A DNA stretch of 41,372 nucleotides from the NCBI GenBank assembly GCA_900315545.1, contig OMZM01000020.1:1-41372 (forward strand), in the 5' to 3' direction. Position numbers and translations under genes: made by a program. This DNA comes from an uncultured Prevotella sp. GTDB taxonomy: Bacteria > Bacteroidota > Bacteroidia > Bacteroidales > Bacteroidaceae. The notes under the pieces are model-generated. The model was given only the letters and a program-made list of their open reading frames with translations. It had not been told where the DNA came from and searched no databases. Of the stretch, positions 25,200 through 32,645 are shown in pieces; position 1 is the first letter of the stretch, and each line of letters begins with the position of its first letter.

Positions 25200-25230
25200 T
25201 TGCATTTATGACTTTATATTTGTAACTTTG
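25200..25230 (+). promoter_or_regulatory. Promoter for the C10 protease gene
   Basis: TTG at 25200-25202 and TAACTTTG at 25223-25230 with a 20-base spacer match the consensus. The leader is about 20-25 bases. Confidence 0.65.
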
Positions 25231-25257
25231 CACATCTTTTAATAATGATATACTACA

Positions 25258-25299
25258 ATGAAAACACTATTTACCATAATGAAAACACTATTTACCATA
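25258..25299 (+). repeat. Exact 21-bp tandem duplication at the start codon
   Basis: The 21 bases from ATG at 25258 to 25278 are repeated exactly at 25279-25299. Both copies encode MKTLFTI in frame, so two equivalent start codons precede the signal peptide. Confidence 0.95.
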
Positions 25300-28200
25300 T
25301 TATCACTCCTTCTTTGCAATCATGTTTTTGCAAACCCTATTGACAACAGAAAAGCAGAACAAATAGCCATGTCGTTTGTTGCAGACAAAACAAACAGTAA
25401 TAAATCCATTGCCACGCAGCAAACACGACTCACACAAATACTTGAGCCAAAGAGTAAACAGAGTGGCAAGAGTCTGCTGCATGTTTTCAACCGAAACGAC
25501 AACAACGGCTATATCATAGTTGCAGCCGATGATAAAGTAAGTCCAATTATTGCATATTCAGACGCTGAAACTCTCGACTTAGACGACATGCCGGACAATT
25601 TGAGAAGCTGGCTCGAATATATGTGCGAACAAATGACTGACATTATTGACAACAATGCACTTCCACTGAACATTCCTGCACACGCAATTCAACAGGAAAT
25701 TACACCAATGATAAAGACGCAATGGGGTCAGGGGAGTCCATACAACAGCCTCTGTCCTACCAATGGCAATGGAAACAAATGCCTTACGGGTTGTGTAGCT
25801 ACTGCTATGGCGCAAATAATGAACTATCATAAATACCCAGAGAAAGGGTTTGGCAGTAATACATATACATGCAACATAGATGACGTACCGACGACATTAA
25901 GTGCAAACTTTGGTAGCACAACATATCAATGGTCTGACATGGAAACGAGTTACGATGACAATAGCAGTATCAACGCCTGCAACGCAGTAGGTACACTGAT
26001 GCTACACTGTGGCATTGCAACAGATATGGCATATGGAACGTCATCAAGCAGCACAACGATAAAGAAAGTAAAGACATCTCTCGTACAGTATTTTGGTTAT
26101 TCTCCGGCGACTTATACTAATTACGGTTTACAGCCTAAGTTTGAAAACATCTACTATGACGTGTTAAACAGCCTGTCAGAAGGCTGTCCTGTACTGTATG
26201 GAGGTCAGAATAAGGAAATGACTTCGGGACATGCGTTTGTCTGCGACGGGTTCAAAGAGGGGCTTTTTCACATGAATTGGGGTGCTGACGGCAAAGGAGA
26301 CGGCTATTTTGCATTGTCGCTTCTAAACCCATTCTACAGAGATTACACCTACAATCCAGACCTGCTTCTGTACATCAAGCCATCGCAGTATATAGATGAT
26401 AATATGTTTCAATACGATTTTAAAGACGGTGAGGCTACCATTGTGGGCAACAGCAGCGTCAACGAGACAGTAACCATTCCTGCATATATCAACTACAACG
26501 GTATATCCTACCCTATCGTTCGCATATATAAAGATGCTTTATACTACAATAAGAATATTAAAAAGATAATTATAGACGACTCTGAGCAACCACTTATAGT
26601 AGACAAAAATGCTCTGCCAAACGATATTACATCGCTATATATTGGCAGAAACATTGAAGACACTGACATTTTCAGCAACAATCCATATCTTAAAGAACTG
26701 ACTTTCGGACCGAATTTCACTACTATCAATAGCCGAATGTTCTACAACTGTACTGCCATTGAATGCATTTCAACACAGAATGTGCAGACAATAGGCGACA
26801 AAGCTTTTGCCAACTGCCATCAACTTAACAATATTACTTTTGGCGATAAGGTTTCAAGTCTGGGCAGTTCAGCTTTTCAAAATACATCTATCGAGTATAT
26901 TGATGCTAAAAACCTAGTATTAATAGGAGACAGCGCATTCAAGGATTGCACATCGCTCAAGCAGGTAAATCTTGGCAATAAAGTCAGAAGAATTGGCAAT
27001 TACGCCTTTTCCCACAATGGTAATCTGAAAGAAATGACTCTGCCCAACTCACTTGAAAAGTTGGGTTGCAACTGCTTTGAAGAGTGTGTTAATTTGGAGA
27101 AAATAGTATTTGGTAGTGGTTTAAAGGCTATCAAAGACCGCACTTTCAGCCACTGCGCCTTATTAAGTAACATTGTTTTGCCTGCTACGCTGAACGACTT
27201 AGGAGAAAACACATTTGAATATTGCTGCAACATCGAATCTATTACCTTGCCTGACGGTATTGCAGAAATAGGCGAAGAGTGCTTTTTGGAGTGTACTGGT
27301 CTAAAGGAAATAAACTTGCCTGGCAATCTTACAGAAGTAAAAAAGCGAGCCTTTTTCAACTGTTCGTCATTGCAAAGGATAACCCTCCCCAATACGCTGA
27401 CCAACATCGGTTATGGCAGTTTCAGAAACTGCAAGTCCATCATGGAGATAGACTTTTCTGATAATCTTATCAACATAGATACAAAAGCCTTTGCCGGATG
27501 CGAAAGCATCGAAAAAATATCGCTGCCATCCAGTATTGAGAGCATGAAGGAAGCAATTTTCAAGGACTGTACAGGTCTGAAAGAAATAAACATTCCAGAA
27601 AAGATAGATTATATACCTTACGAGACTTTCTCTGGCTGTAAAAGCCTGCAACATGTCATTACAAAGGAGAACCAACTTAACAGCATTGGTGGAATGGCAT
27701 TCTATAATTGTTCATCGCTGAAAATTATTCCGGACATAAACAACCTTAGCATAATAGATATTCAAGCATTCTATGGCTGCGAGAGCCTGAAGGAAATAAA
27801 TCTCTCAAAGACTATAAAACGTCTGGAAGCCAACACTTTCACTAATTGCAAAGGGATAGAGTCTGTAGACATACCAGACAATGTAATGAGTATTGAGGAA
27901 GCATGCTTTCAGGGCTGTGAATCACTGCGCAAAGTGCATTTGCCAAAGAGTGTAAGAGCACTGACATGGCAGGTTTTCGGAGGTTGCACAAGCCTTGAAG
28001 AAATAAACTTCCACGACGGAATAACCGAAATATACGACGAGGCTTTCTGTCCTAACACAAACACAGACAGCAACGACGGCATTGCAATAACAGAGCTGAA
28101 ACTACCAGAATCACTTGAAGTATTGGGAACAGATGCATTTAGAGACTGCCACAGGCTGAAAACATTAGACTTACCGTTATCGTTTATAAGAAACGACCGC

Positions 28201-28641
28201 TTCATATATGAGAGTGCTTTTGCCTCATGCGAAAACATACGCACCATCTTTGTACATTGGGACAAGAGCAACAAGGAAAAGTTTGACAAATCACGGCTAT
28301 ATATCGACTTTGATGACGATGTTTTCATGAAAGCGACTTTGTTTGTCCCTGTCGGCTCACTGGAAATGTATCAGCAACACGACTACTGGAAACGGTTTAA
28401 GAATATTATGGAATATGACGTGGCAAATATCAGCCATGACCCTGTCAGAGAAGTTGACTTGCGGTTGTCCGGCGACTATCTATTGGTAAACACTAACACA
28501 AAGAACGTAAAGGTTTACGTCTACGACAGCAGTGGCAATAAGGTTGGCGAGAGCAACGGCTGCAATGATTCTATAAAACTTAAACTCAACAATGTCTACA
28601 TTATTAAGTATAATGGTAAGAGTTTTAAGGTTAGATTATGA
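25258..28641 (+). CDS. Secreted C10 (streptopain-type) protease with BspA repeats
   Basis: A 1127-residue protein. A signal peptide (MKTLFTI twice, then LSLLLCNHVFA) is followed by a Spi/SpeB-type propeptide (about 28-120). The C10 domain spans about 150-375, with catalytic Cys179 in KCLTGCVATAMAQIMNYH, His325 in MTSGHAFVCDGF and HMNWGADGKGDGYF near 338. From about 490 to 1005 there are some 22 BspA-type LRR_5 repeats of about 23 residues (A/CF-x-x-C-x-x-L-x-x-I-x-L-P). The last 75 residues form a beta-rich tail ending VYIIKYNGKSFKVRL, like a type 9 secretion C-terminal domain. It is probably cleaved on export and shown on the cell surface, where it may cut host or microbial proteins. The repeats would hold it to a surface. 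The start may be 25258 or 25279. Confidence 0.92.
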   Translation: MKTLFTIMKTLFTILSLLLCNHVFANPIDNRKAEQIAMSFVADKTNSNKSIATQQTRLTQILEPKSKQSGKSLLHVFNRNDNNGYIIVAADDKVSPIIAYSDAETLDLDDMPDNLRSWLEYMCEQMTDIIDNNALPLNIPAHAIQQEITPMIKTQWGQGSPYNSLCPTNGNGNKCLTGCVATAMAQIMNYHKYPEKGFGSNTYTCNIDDVPTTLSANFGSTTYQWSDMETSYDDNSSINACNAVGTLMLHCGIATDMAYGTSSSSTTIKKVKTSLVQYFGYSPATYTNYGLQPKFENIYYDVLNSLSEGCPVLYGGQNKEMTSGHAFVCDGFKEGLFHMNWGADGKGDGYFALSLLNPFYRDYTYNPDLLLYIKPSQYIDDNMFQYDFKDGEATIVGNSSVNETVTIPAYINYNGISYPIVRIYKDALYYNKNIKKIIIDDSEQPLIVDKNALPNDITSLYIGRNIEDTDIFSNNPYLKELTFGPNFTTINSRMFYNCTAIECISTQNVQTIGDKAFANCHQLNNITFGDKVSSLGSSAFQNTSIEYIDAKNLVLIGDSAFKDCTSLKQVNLGNKVRRIGNYAFSHNGNLKEMTLPNSLEKLGCNCFEECVNLEKIVFGSGLKAIKDRTFSHCALLSNIVLPATLNDLGENTFEYCCNIESITLPDGIAEIGEECFLECTGLKEINLPGNLTEVKKRAFFNCSSLQRITLPNTLTNIGYGSFRNCKSIMEIDFSDNLINIDTKAFAGCESIEKISLPSSIESMKEAIFKDCTGLKEINIPEKIDYIPYETFSGCKSLQHVITKENQLNSIGGMAFYNCSSLKIIPDINNLSIIDIQAFYGCESLKEINLSKTIKRLEANTFTNCKGIESVDIPDNVMSIEEACFQGCESLRKVHLPKSVRALTWQVFGGCTSLEEINFHDGITEIYDEAFCPNTNTDSNDGIAITELKLPESLEVLGTDAFRDCHRLKTLDLPLSFIRNDRFIYESAFASCENIRTIFVHWDKSNKEKFDKSRLYIDFDDDVFMKATLFVPVGSLEMYQQHDYWKRFKNIMEYDVANISHDPVREVDLRLSGDYLLVNTNTKNVKVYVYDSSGNKVGESNGCNDSIKLKLNNVYIIKYNGKSFKVRL

Positions 28642-28650
28642 CATAACATA

Positions 28651-28689
28651 TAAATAGAAGAGAGAACTCAACATTCTCTCTTCTATTTA
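28651..28689. terminator. Bidirectional hairpin between convergent genes
   Basis: TAAATAGAAGAGAGAA (28651-28666) pairs perfectly with 28674-28689 around a 7-base loop. It lies 10 bases after the C10 gene stop and 19 bases before the end of the opposing gene. Confidence 0.75.
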
Positions 28690-28708
28690 TCTATCAATTT
28701 ATAGTAAC

Positions 28709-29800
28709 TCACTGTTTCATGTCGAGCAGTATCTGTACAATCCTTTCAGCCGACCGCCCGTCCCAACGGTCAGGAAGCGTGCTTTTCTTCCAGTCGCCAC
28801 CAACCATTTTTCCTACCGCAGTCATAAGTTGTTCTGCATCTTCTCCGACAAGCACATTGCTGCCTTTCCTGACTGTTTCGATATGTTCGGTATAGCTGTT
28901 CAGCGTTATGCACGGCACATTGTTGAACGTTGCTTCCTCTGCCACATTGCCGGAATCTGTTACTATTCCCATAGCGTGTGAGGTAAGATAACCAAATTCG
29001 AGATATGGCAAAGGATCCGTCATTACCAGTCCTTTGCATCCTGTCATTATTTCTCCTACCACCTTGCGCGCCATGCCTCGCAAAGGTGCAATAACAGGAA
29101 TATCCTGCGCCTTCAGCAACAGTCCCTTCAGCATTTTCTCAAGATTGCTTCGGTCGGCTATCAATGCGCGCCTGTTGAGTGTAAAGACAATGTATTGCCT
29201 TTCTTCTATGGACATTTCGTCCAATATCTGCGGGCGTTTAAATCGCGGCATGTTGAAACGGAGCGTGTCCATGAGTATGTTTCCCACCATATACACCTTC
29301 GACTGGTGTGCTCCTTCTCTGCTCACGATGCTGTTGGAGCCTATTCCCGCCGTAAAAAGCAAGTCGCTGAGTCCGTCAATGACGAGTCTGTTTACTTCCT
29401 TCGGCATGTTTATATCGAACGAGCGTGTGCCTGCCACCAGGTGTGCGAGCTTCACTCCCTGTTTCTTGGCAACTATTGCTGCTGCCATTGTCGAGGCGAG
29501 GTCGTCGACAACGATAACCACATCGGTATGATTATCTTTCAGGTATCGTTCAAATGCATATATGACACTGCCCGTTATCTCATTAAGACTGTCGCTGTTG
29601 ACATCCAGATACACGTCTGGCTTGGGCATCTGCAAATCGTCGAACAGACTCTGTTCTATAGTCTTGTCGTCCTCACATCCTGTATAGATGAGCGAGTAGC
29701 TTATGTTTCGCCCCTGAGCCTTTGCCTTTTCAACAGCCCTGATGATGGGAGCAACTTTTATGAAATTAGGTCTTGCTCCGGCAACTATACAAATCTTCAT
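28709..29800 (-). CDS. Divergent WecB-like UDP-GlcNAc 2-epimerase homologue
   Basis: A 363-residue GT-B-fold protein of the UDP-N-acetylglucosamine 2-epimerase family. Family features are GARPNFIKVAPIIRA at the N-terminus, DDLASTMAAAIVAKKQGVKL near 99, HLVAGTRSFDINMPKEVNRL near 120 and SGNVAEEATFNNVPCIT near 285. Several positions conserved in E. coli WecB are changed: the Glu of H-V-E-A-G-L-R is Val122, the His of T-x-H-R-R is Asn209, the Glu of R-P-E-I-I-K is Asn, and T-G-Q-H is TGCE. It may have another substrate or activity. Its start overlaps the SPFH gene stop by 4 bases (ATGA), so it is translationally coupled. The usual annotation of sugar epimerisation should be held loosely. Confidence 0.75.
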   Translation of the reverse strand: MKICIVAGARPNFIKVAPIIRAVEKAKAQGRNISYSLIYTGCEDDKTIEQSLFDDLQMPKPDVYLDVNSDSLNEITGSVIYAFERYLKDNHTDVVIVVDDLASTMAAAIVAKKQGVKLAHLVAGTRSFDINMPKEVNRLVIDGLSDLLFTAGIGSNSIVSREGAHQSKVYMVGNILMDTLRFNMPRFKRPQILDEMSIEERQYIVFTLNRRALIADRSNLEKMLKGLLLKAQDIPVIAPLRGMARKVVGEIMTGCKGLVMTDPLPYLEFGYLTSHAMGIVTDSGNVAEEATFNNVPCITLNSYTEHIETVRKGSNVLVGEDAEQLMTAVGKMVGGDWKKSTLPDRWDGRSAERIVQILLDMKQ

Positions 29801-30750
29801 TCGCCCTTAAACAGTTCTTTTATTCCTCCCAGCGAGCCCATGACGTTAGTCGCCTCGTATGGCAGGTATATTGTCTTCGACTTGTCGCCCTTAGCCAGTT
29901 CCTCCATCATGGCTATATATTTCTGAGCCAGCAGATAGTTGGCTGGATTTGTACTCTTTCCTACGGCTTCAGTAATCTTCTCTATGGCAACAGCCTCAGC
30001 CTCAGCTTTTCTTATGCGTGCCTGTGCTTCACCTTCCGCACGCAGTATTTCCTGCTGCTTCTGTGCTTCGGCGCGGTTTATCGTTGCTGCCTTTTCTCCT
30101 TCCGACTGAAGTATCTGCGACTGCTTTTCTCCTTCCGAAGTCAGAATCTGCGCACGCTTGTTACGCTCTGCCTGCATCTGTTTCTCCATTGCGGTAAGTA
30201 CGCTCTCTGGGGGCATGATGTCCTGAAGTTCTACTCGGTTAACCTTTATACCCCACTTGTTTGTAGCATCGTCGAGCACGGCACGCAGCTTTGTGTTTAT
30301 AGTGTCGCGCGACGTCAGCGTCTGGTCGAGTTCCAGTTCGCCAATGATGTTACGCAGTGTTGTCTGCGTAAGTTTCTCAATGGCATTTGGCAGGTTGTTG
30401 ATTTCGTACACAGCCTTGAACGGATCGACGATTTGGAAATACAGAAGTGCGTTTATCTGCATCTGGATGTTATCTTTCGTGATAACGTTCTGTCGGTCGA
30501 AGTCATACACTTGCTCGCGCAGGTCGATAGTGTTAGAGTATATATATCTGCCTCTGTTGAGCGTAACGAGCGGTTTAGCCGAGTCTATAAACGGTATGAT
30601 TATGTTTATGCCTGGCTTTAGCGTGGCATAGTATTTGCCAAGTCGCTCTATTATCATTGTTTCCGACTGAGGTATTATTACCAGTGTCTTTTTCAAAAAG
30701 ATGATAGCCAAAACTACGATGGCTATAAGTATATAAGTTGTTACTGACAT
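29797..30750 (-). CDS. SPFH/Band 7 (stomatin-like) membrane protein
   Basis: A 317-residue paraslipin/QmcA-type protein. An N-terminal helix (TYILIAIVVLAIIFLKK) anchors it. The PHB domain runs from about 25 to 200 (VIIPQSETMIIERLGKYYAT, INIIIPFIDSAKPLV, TITLRNIIGELELDQTLTSR-like region). A charged coiled coil follows (EGEKQSQILQSEGEKAATIN, AEAQKQQEILRAEGEAQARI). Such proteins oligomerise into membrane microdomains and often pair with NfeD. The nfeD gene is directly upstream, separated by 36 bases. The downstream epimerase-like gene overlaps by 4 bases. Confidence 0.93.
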   Translation of the reverse strand: MSVTTYILIAIVVLAIIFLKKTLVIIPQSETMIIERLGKYYATLKPGINIIIPFIDSAKPLVTLNRGRYIYSNTIDLREQVYDFDRQNVITKDNIQMQINALLYFQIVDPFKAVYEINNLPNAIEKLTQTTLRNIIGELELDQTLTSRDTINTKLRAVLDDATNKWGIKVNRVELQDIMPPESVLTAMEKQMQAERNKRAQILTSEGEKQSQILQSEGEKAATINRAEAQKQQEILRAEGEAQARIRKAEAEAVAIEKITEAVGKSTNPANYLLAQKYIAMMEELAKGDKSKTIYLPYEATNVMGSLGGIKELFKGE

Positions 30751-30786
30751 AATATAAATGTTTTGTTATTGTTGTTTATTGTTTAT

Positions 30787-31239
30787 CTATCCCGCAGTTT
30801 CCACCGTAACGATGATGCTTTCCATGCTCACTATGCACACCTTTGTGCCCTTTGCTATTTCCTCGCCGTTGCTGCTCTGTGCCTTCCAGTCGTCGCCGTC
30901 TACGGCTACACGTCCATAGCCTCCAGCCACGATTGTTTCGGTTACTACACCTATTCTTCCTATAAGTGCTTCCACATTGCTCAGCCTGCTGTCTTCGTTT
31001 CTATGCAGCCACTTCAGGGCCGCAGGACGCACGAAGAACAGGCTCAACACCGACACCGCTACGCCTACTATTATCTGCATAACGATGCTGCCACCACATG
31101 CTGCCACTATCGATGCTGCCACGCTTCCGATGGCAAAGCACAGTATGAACAGGTCGCCGGAGGTAAGTTCCAGCAACAGGCACACTATGCCTACAAGCAG
31201 CCACAGCAGCCAGAGATTTGCCATTATATATGCTATCAT
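30787..31239 (-). CDS. NfeD-family membrane protein
   Basis: A 150-residue short NfeD protein. Three or four helices lie at the N-terminus (LWLLWLLVGIVCLLLELTSG, LFILCFAIGSVAASIVAACG, IVMQIIVGVAVSVLSLFFV). An OB-fold domain begins about residue 86 (ALIGRIGVVTETIVAGGYGRV to VSMESIIVTVE). It lacks the long N-terminal ClpP-like protease of full-length NfeD. It typically partners the SPFH protein encoded next. Two ATG choices exist (31239, 31224). It follows the M48 gene by 47 bases. Confidence 0.92.
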   Translation of the reverse strand: MIAYIMANLWLLWLLVGIVCLLLELTSGDLFILCFAIGSVAASIVAACGGSIVMQIIVGVAVSVLSLFFVRPAALKWLHRNEDSRLSNVEALIGRIGVVTETIVAGGYGRVAVDGDDWKAQSSNGEEIAKGTKVCIVSMESIIVTVETAG

Positions 31240-31286
31240 AATTATATAAGTATTATTGTTTTCGTGTATTGTCTGCCCTGTTTTGT

Positions 31287-32161
31287 TTATTTCTTGCTTC
31301 CTACGTGGAATGTCTTTGTCGTCTTTGTTGGCGATGAAGACTTAGCTGCACTTGAACTTTTCTGCGTTCCGACACTGCCGCCGTTATACACCTTCATTGC
31401 CGCAGGCATCCACTGCTGTATATGCTGTATGCGTTTTGCATCAGACGGGTGGTCGCTGAAAATATCGTTGCCTCCACCCAGAAAGCGACAGCCACCTGCG
31501 GGTCGTATCCTGCCATAGCCGCGAATATCAGTCCCATATAGTCTGCCTCGCTCTCGTGGTCGCGCGAATATTTCAGGTTGCGGAACTGAAATCCCTGCTG
31601 CACTACTGCCGACAGTATCGACGATGTGTTTGAGCCCATACCGAGTGCTCCAAGCACCGTGCCGCCTATCTGCATGCCGTATTGCTGCTTTATCTGCTTG
31701 CTCATCTGTTCTGCCGAGTGCTTGGCTACGGCATGTGCTATCTCGTGTCCGAGAACTATTGCGAGCGATGCCTCGTTCTGCGTTACGGGCAGCAGTCCTT
31801 CGTAGACAACTATCTTTCCGCCAGGCATGCAGAAAGCGTTTACGTTTTTGTCGGCAACAAGATTGAATTCCCACTTGAAGTTGCTTATCTCGTCTGCCAT
31901 GTTGTTCTGGCGCAGATATGTCTCTACGGCGCTTGCCAGCTTCTTTCCCACACGGCTTACCATCTGCGCATTCTTTGCATCAGATGAACGTTTGGCTGTA
32001 TTCATAAACTTAGTGTATTCATGTTCGCTCAGGCTAAGTATCTCAGCATCGGAAACCATCAGGTTCTGCTTTCTGCCAGAAACGGGCACCGTGCGTGTCG
32101 TGCCGCATGAAGACACGAGCATTGCCACAAGCACTACAAGTAAAAAACTCGTCTTTTTCAT
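31287..32161 (-). pseudogene. M48 metalloprotease lipoprotein with a 3' frameshift
   Basis: A periplasmic M48 peptidase (BepA/YcaL-like). Signal MKKTSFLLVVLVAMLVSSC has a lipobox ending at Cys19. HEIAH at 139-143 with the metal ligand Glu205 in DHESEADYMG completes the zinc site. After GYDPQVAVAF near 31478-31490 the frame shifts. The reading frame in use continues to 31394 with a novel tail (VEATIFSATTRLMQNAYSIY). The family-like tail GGGNDIFSDHPSDAKRIQHI, then QQWMPAAMKVY, and a Ser/Lys-rich end is in another frame, ending at 31287. A deletion of roughly 20-25 bases (3k+1) would explain this, because the residues usually between FW and SDHPSD are also short. The active site is intact, so the truncated protein (255 residues) could retain some function. 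The start is the ATG at 32161. Confidence 0.8.
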
Positions 32162-32216
32162 ATTCACAAACATTGTTTTTATTGTTTACTTTTATATCTA
32201 TACATTTTATCGCCTA

Positions 32217-32247
32217 CAAAGTTACAAAGAAACAAACAAAATGCAAA
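32217..32247 (-). promoter_or_regulatory. Promoter for the M48-nfeD-SPFH-epimerase operon
   Basis: Minus-strand TTTG at 32247-32244 and TAACTTTG at 32224-32217 with a 19-base spacer, a full match to the consensus. The leader is about 50 bases. Confidence 0.75.
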
Positions 32248-32385
32248 AGGAAAACTTGTTTTTATTTTCATTGCCGAAATTACGGAGGCTGACACTTTGG
32301 CATGATATGCTTCGGCAAACCATTCACAATGCTACAAATCGGGCACAGATACCTTTCCATGTGCGGGCTCACGATTACAGGATTT

Positions 32386-32473
32386 TTACAAGTACTCTGT
32401 AATTCCATTACAAGCTATCTGTCACGGCATTACAAACTATCTGTCACGGCGTTACAGAGTATCTGTAATCCGA
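32386..32473. repeat. 22-bp periodic array, locus 3
   Basis: Four units begin at 32386, 32408, 32430 and 32452, exactly 22 bases apart. They read TTACAAGTACTCTGTAATTC, TTACAAGCTATCTGTCACGG, TTACAAACTATCTGTCACGG and TTACAGAGTATCTGTAATCC (first 20 bases each). The last contains the perfect palindrome TTACAGA-GTA-TCTGTAA. The unit differs from loci 1 and 2, but the period and dyad design are the same. The array ends about 98 bases upstream of the -33 box of the TonB-receptor promoter. A short hairpin (ACGACTGTTTTTCGGTCGT) follows. Confidence 0.8.
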
Positions 32474-32570
32474 CGACTGTTTTTCGGTCGTTTCCCGAAT
32501 GTCAGTCTCGCGTCGGCGCAATATCATGCCAAAGCGTTATCTGCACTGCAAAAATCACAAATAATAGGTA

Positions 32571-32601
32571 TTGTGGAGACACACGAAACTTTATACCTTT
32601 G
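32571..32601 (+). promoter_or_regulatory. Promoter for the TonB-receptor operon
   Basis: TTG at 32571-32573 and TACCTTTG at 32594-32601, a 20-base spacer, fit the consensus. The leader would be about 38 bases to the TTG start at 32646. Confidence 0.7.
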
Positions 32602-32645
32602 CCGCACAAAAAGAAGGACTATCAAACCAAACATAAACACAGAAA

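Larger units (their letters stand above)
32174..32645. other. Intergenic region between divergent operons
   Basis: Holds, from left to right, the minus-strand M48 operon promoter, a 22-bp periodic array and the plus-strand TonB-receptor promoter, each listed. Other short frames here have no family resemblance. GC content rises sharply in the array and just after it, in contrast to the AT-rich flanks. Confidence 0.65.
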
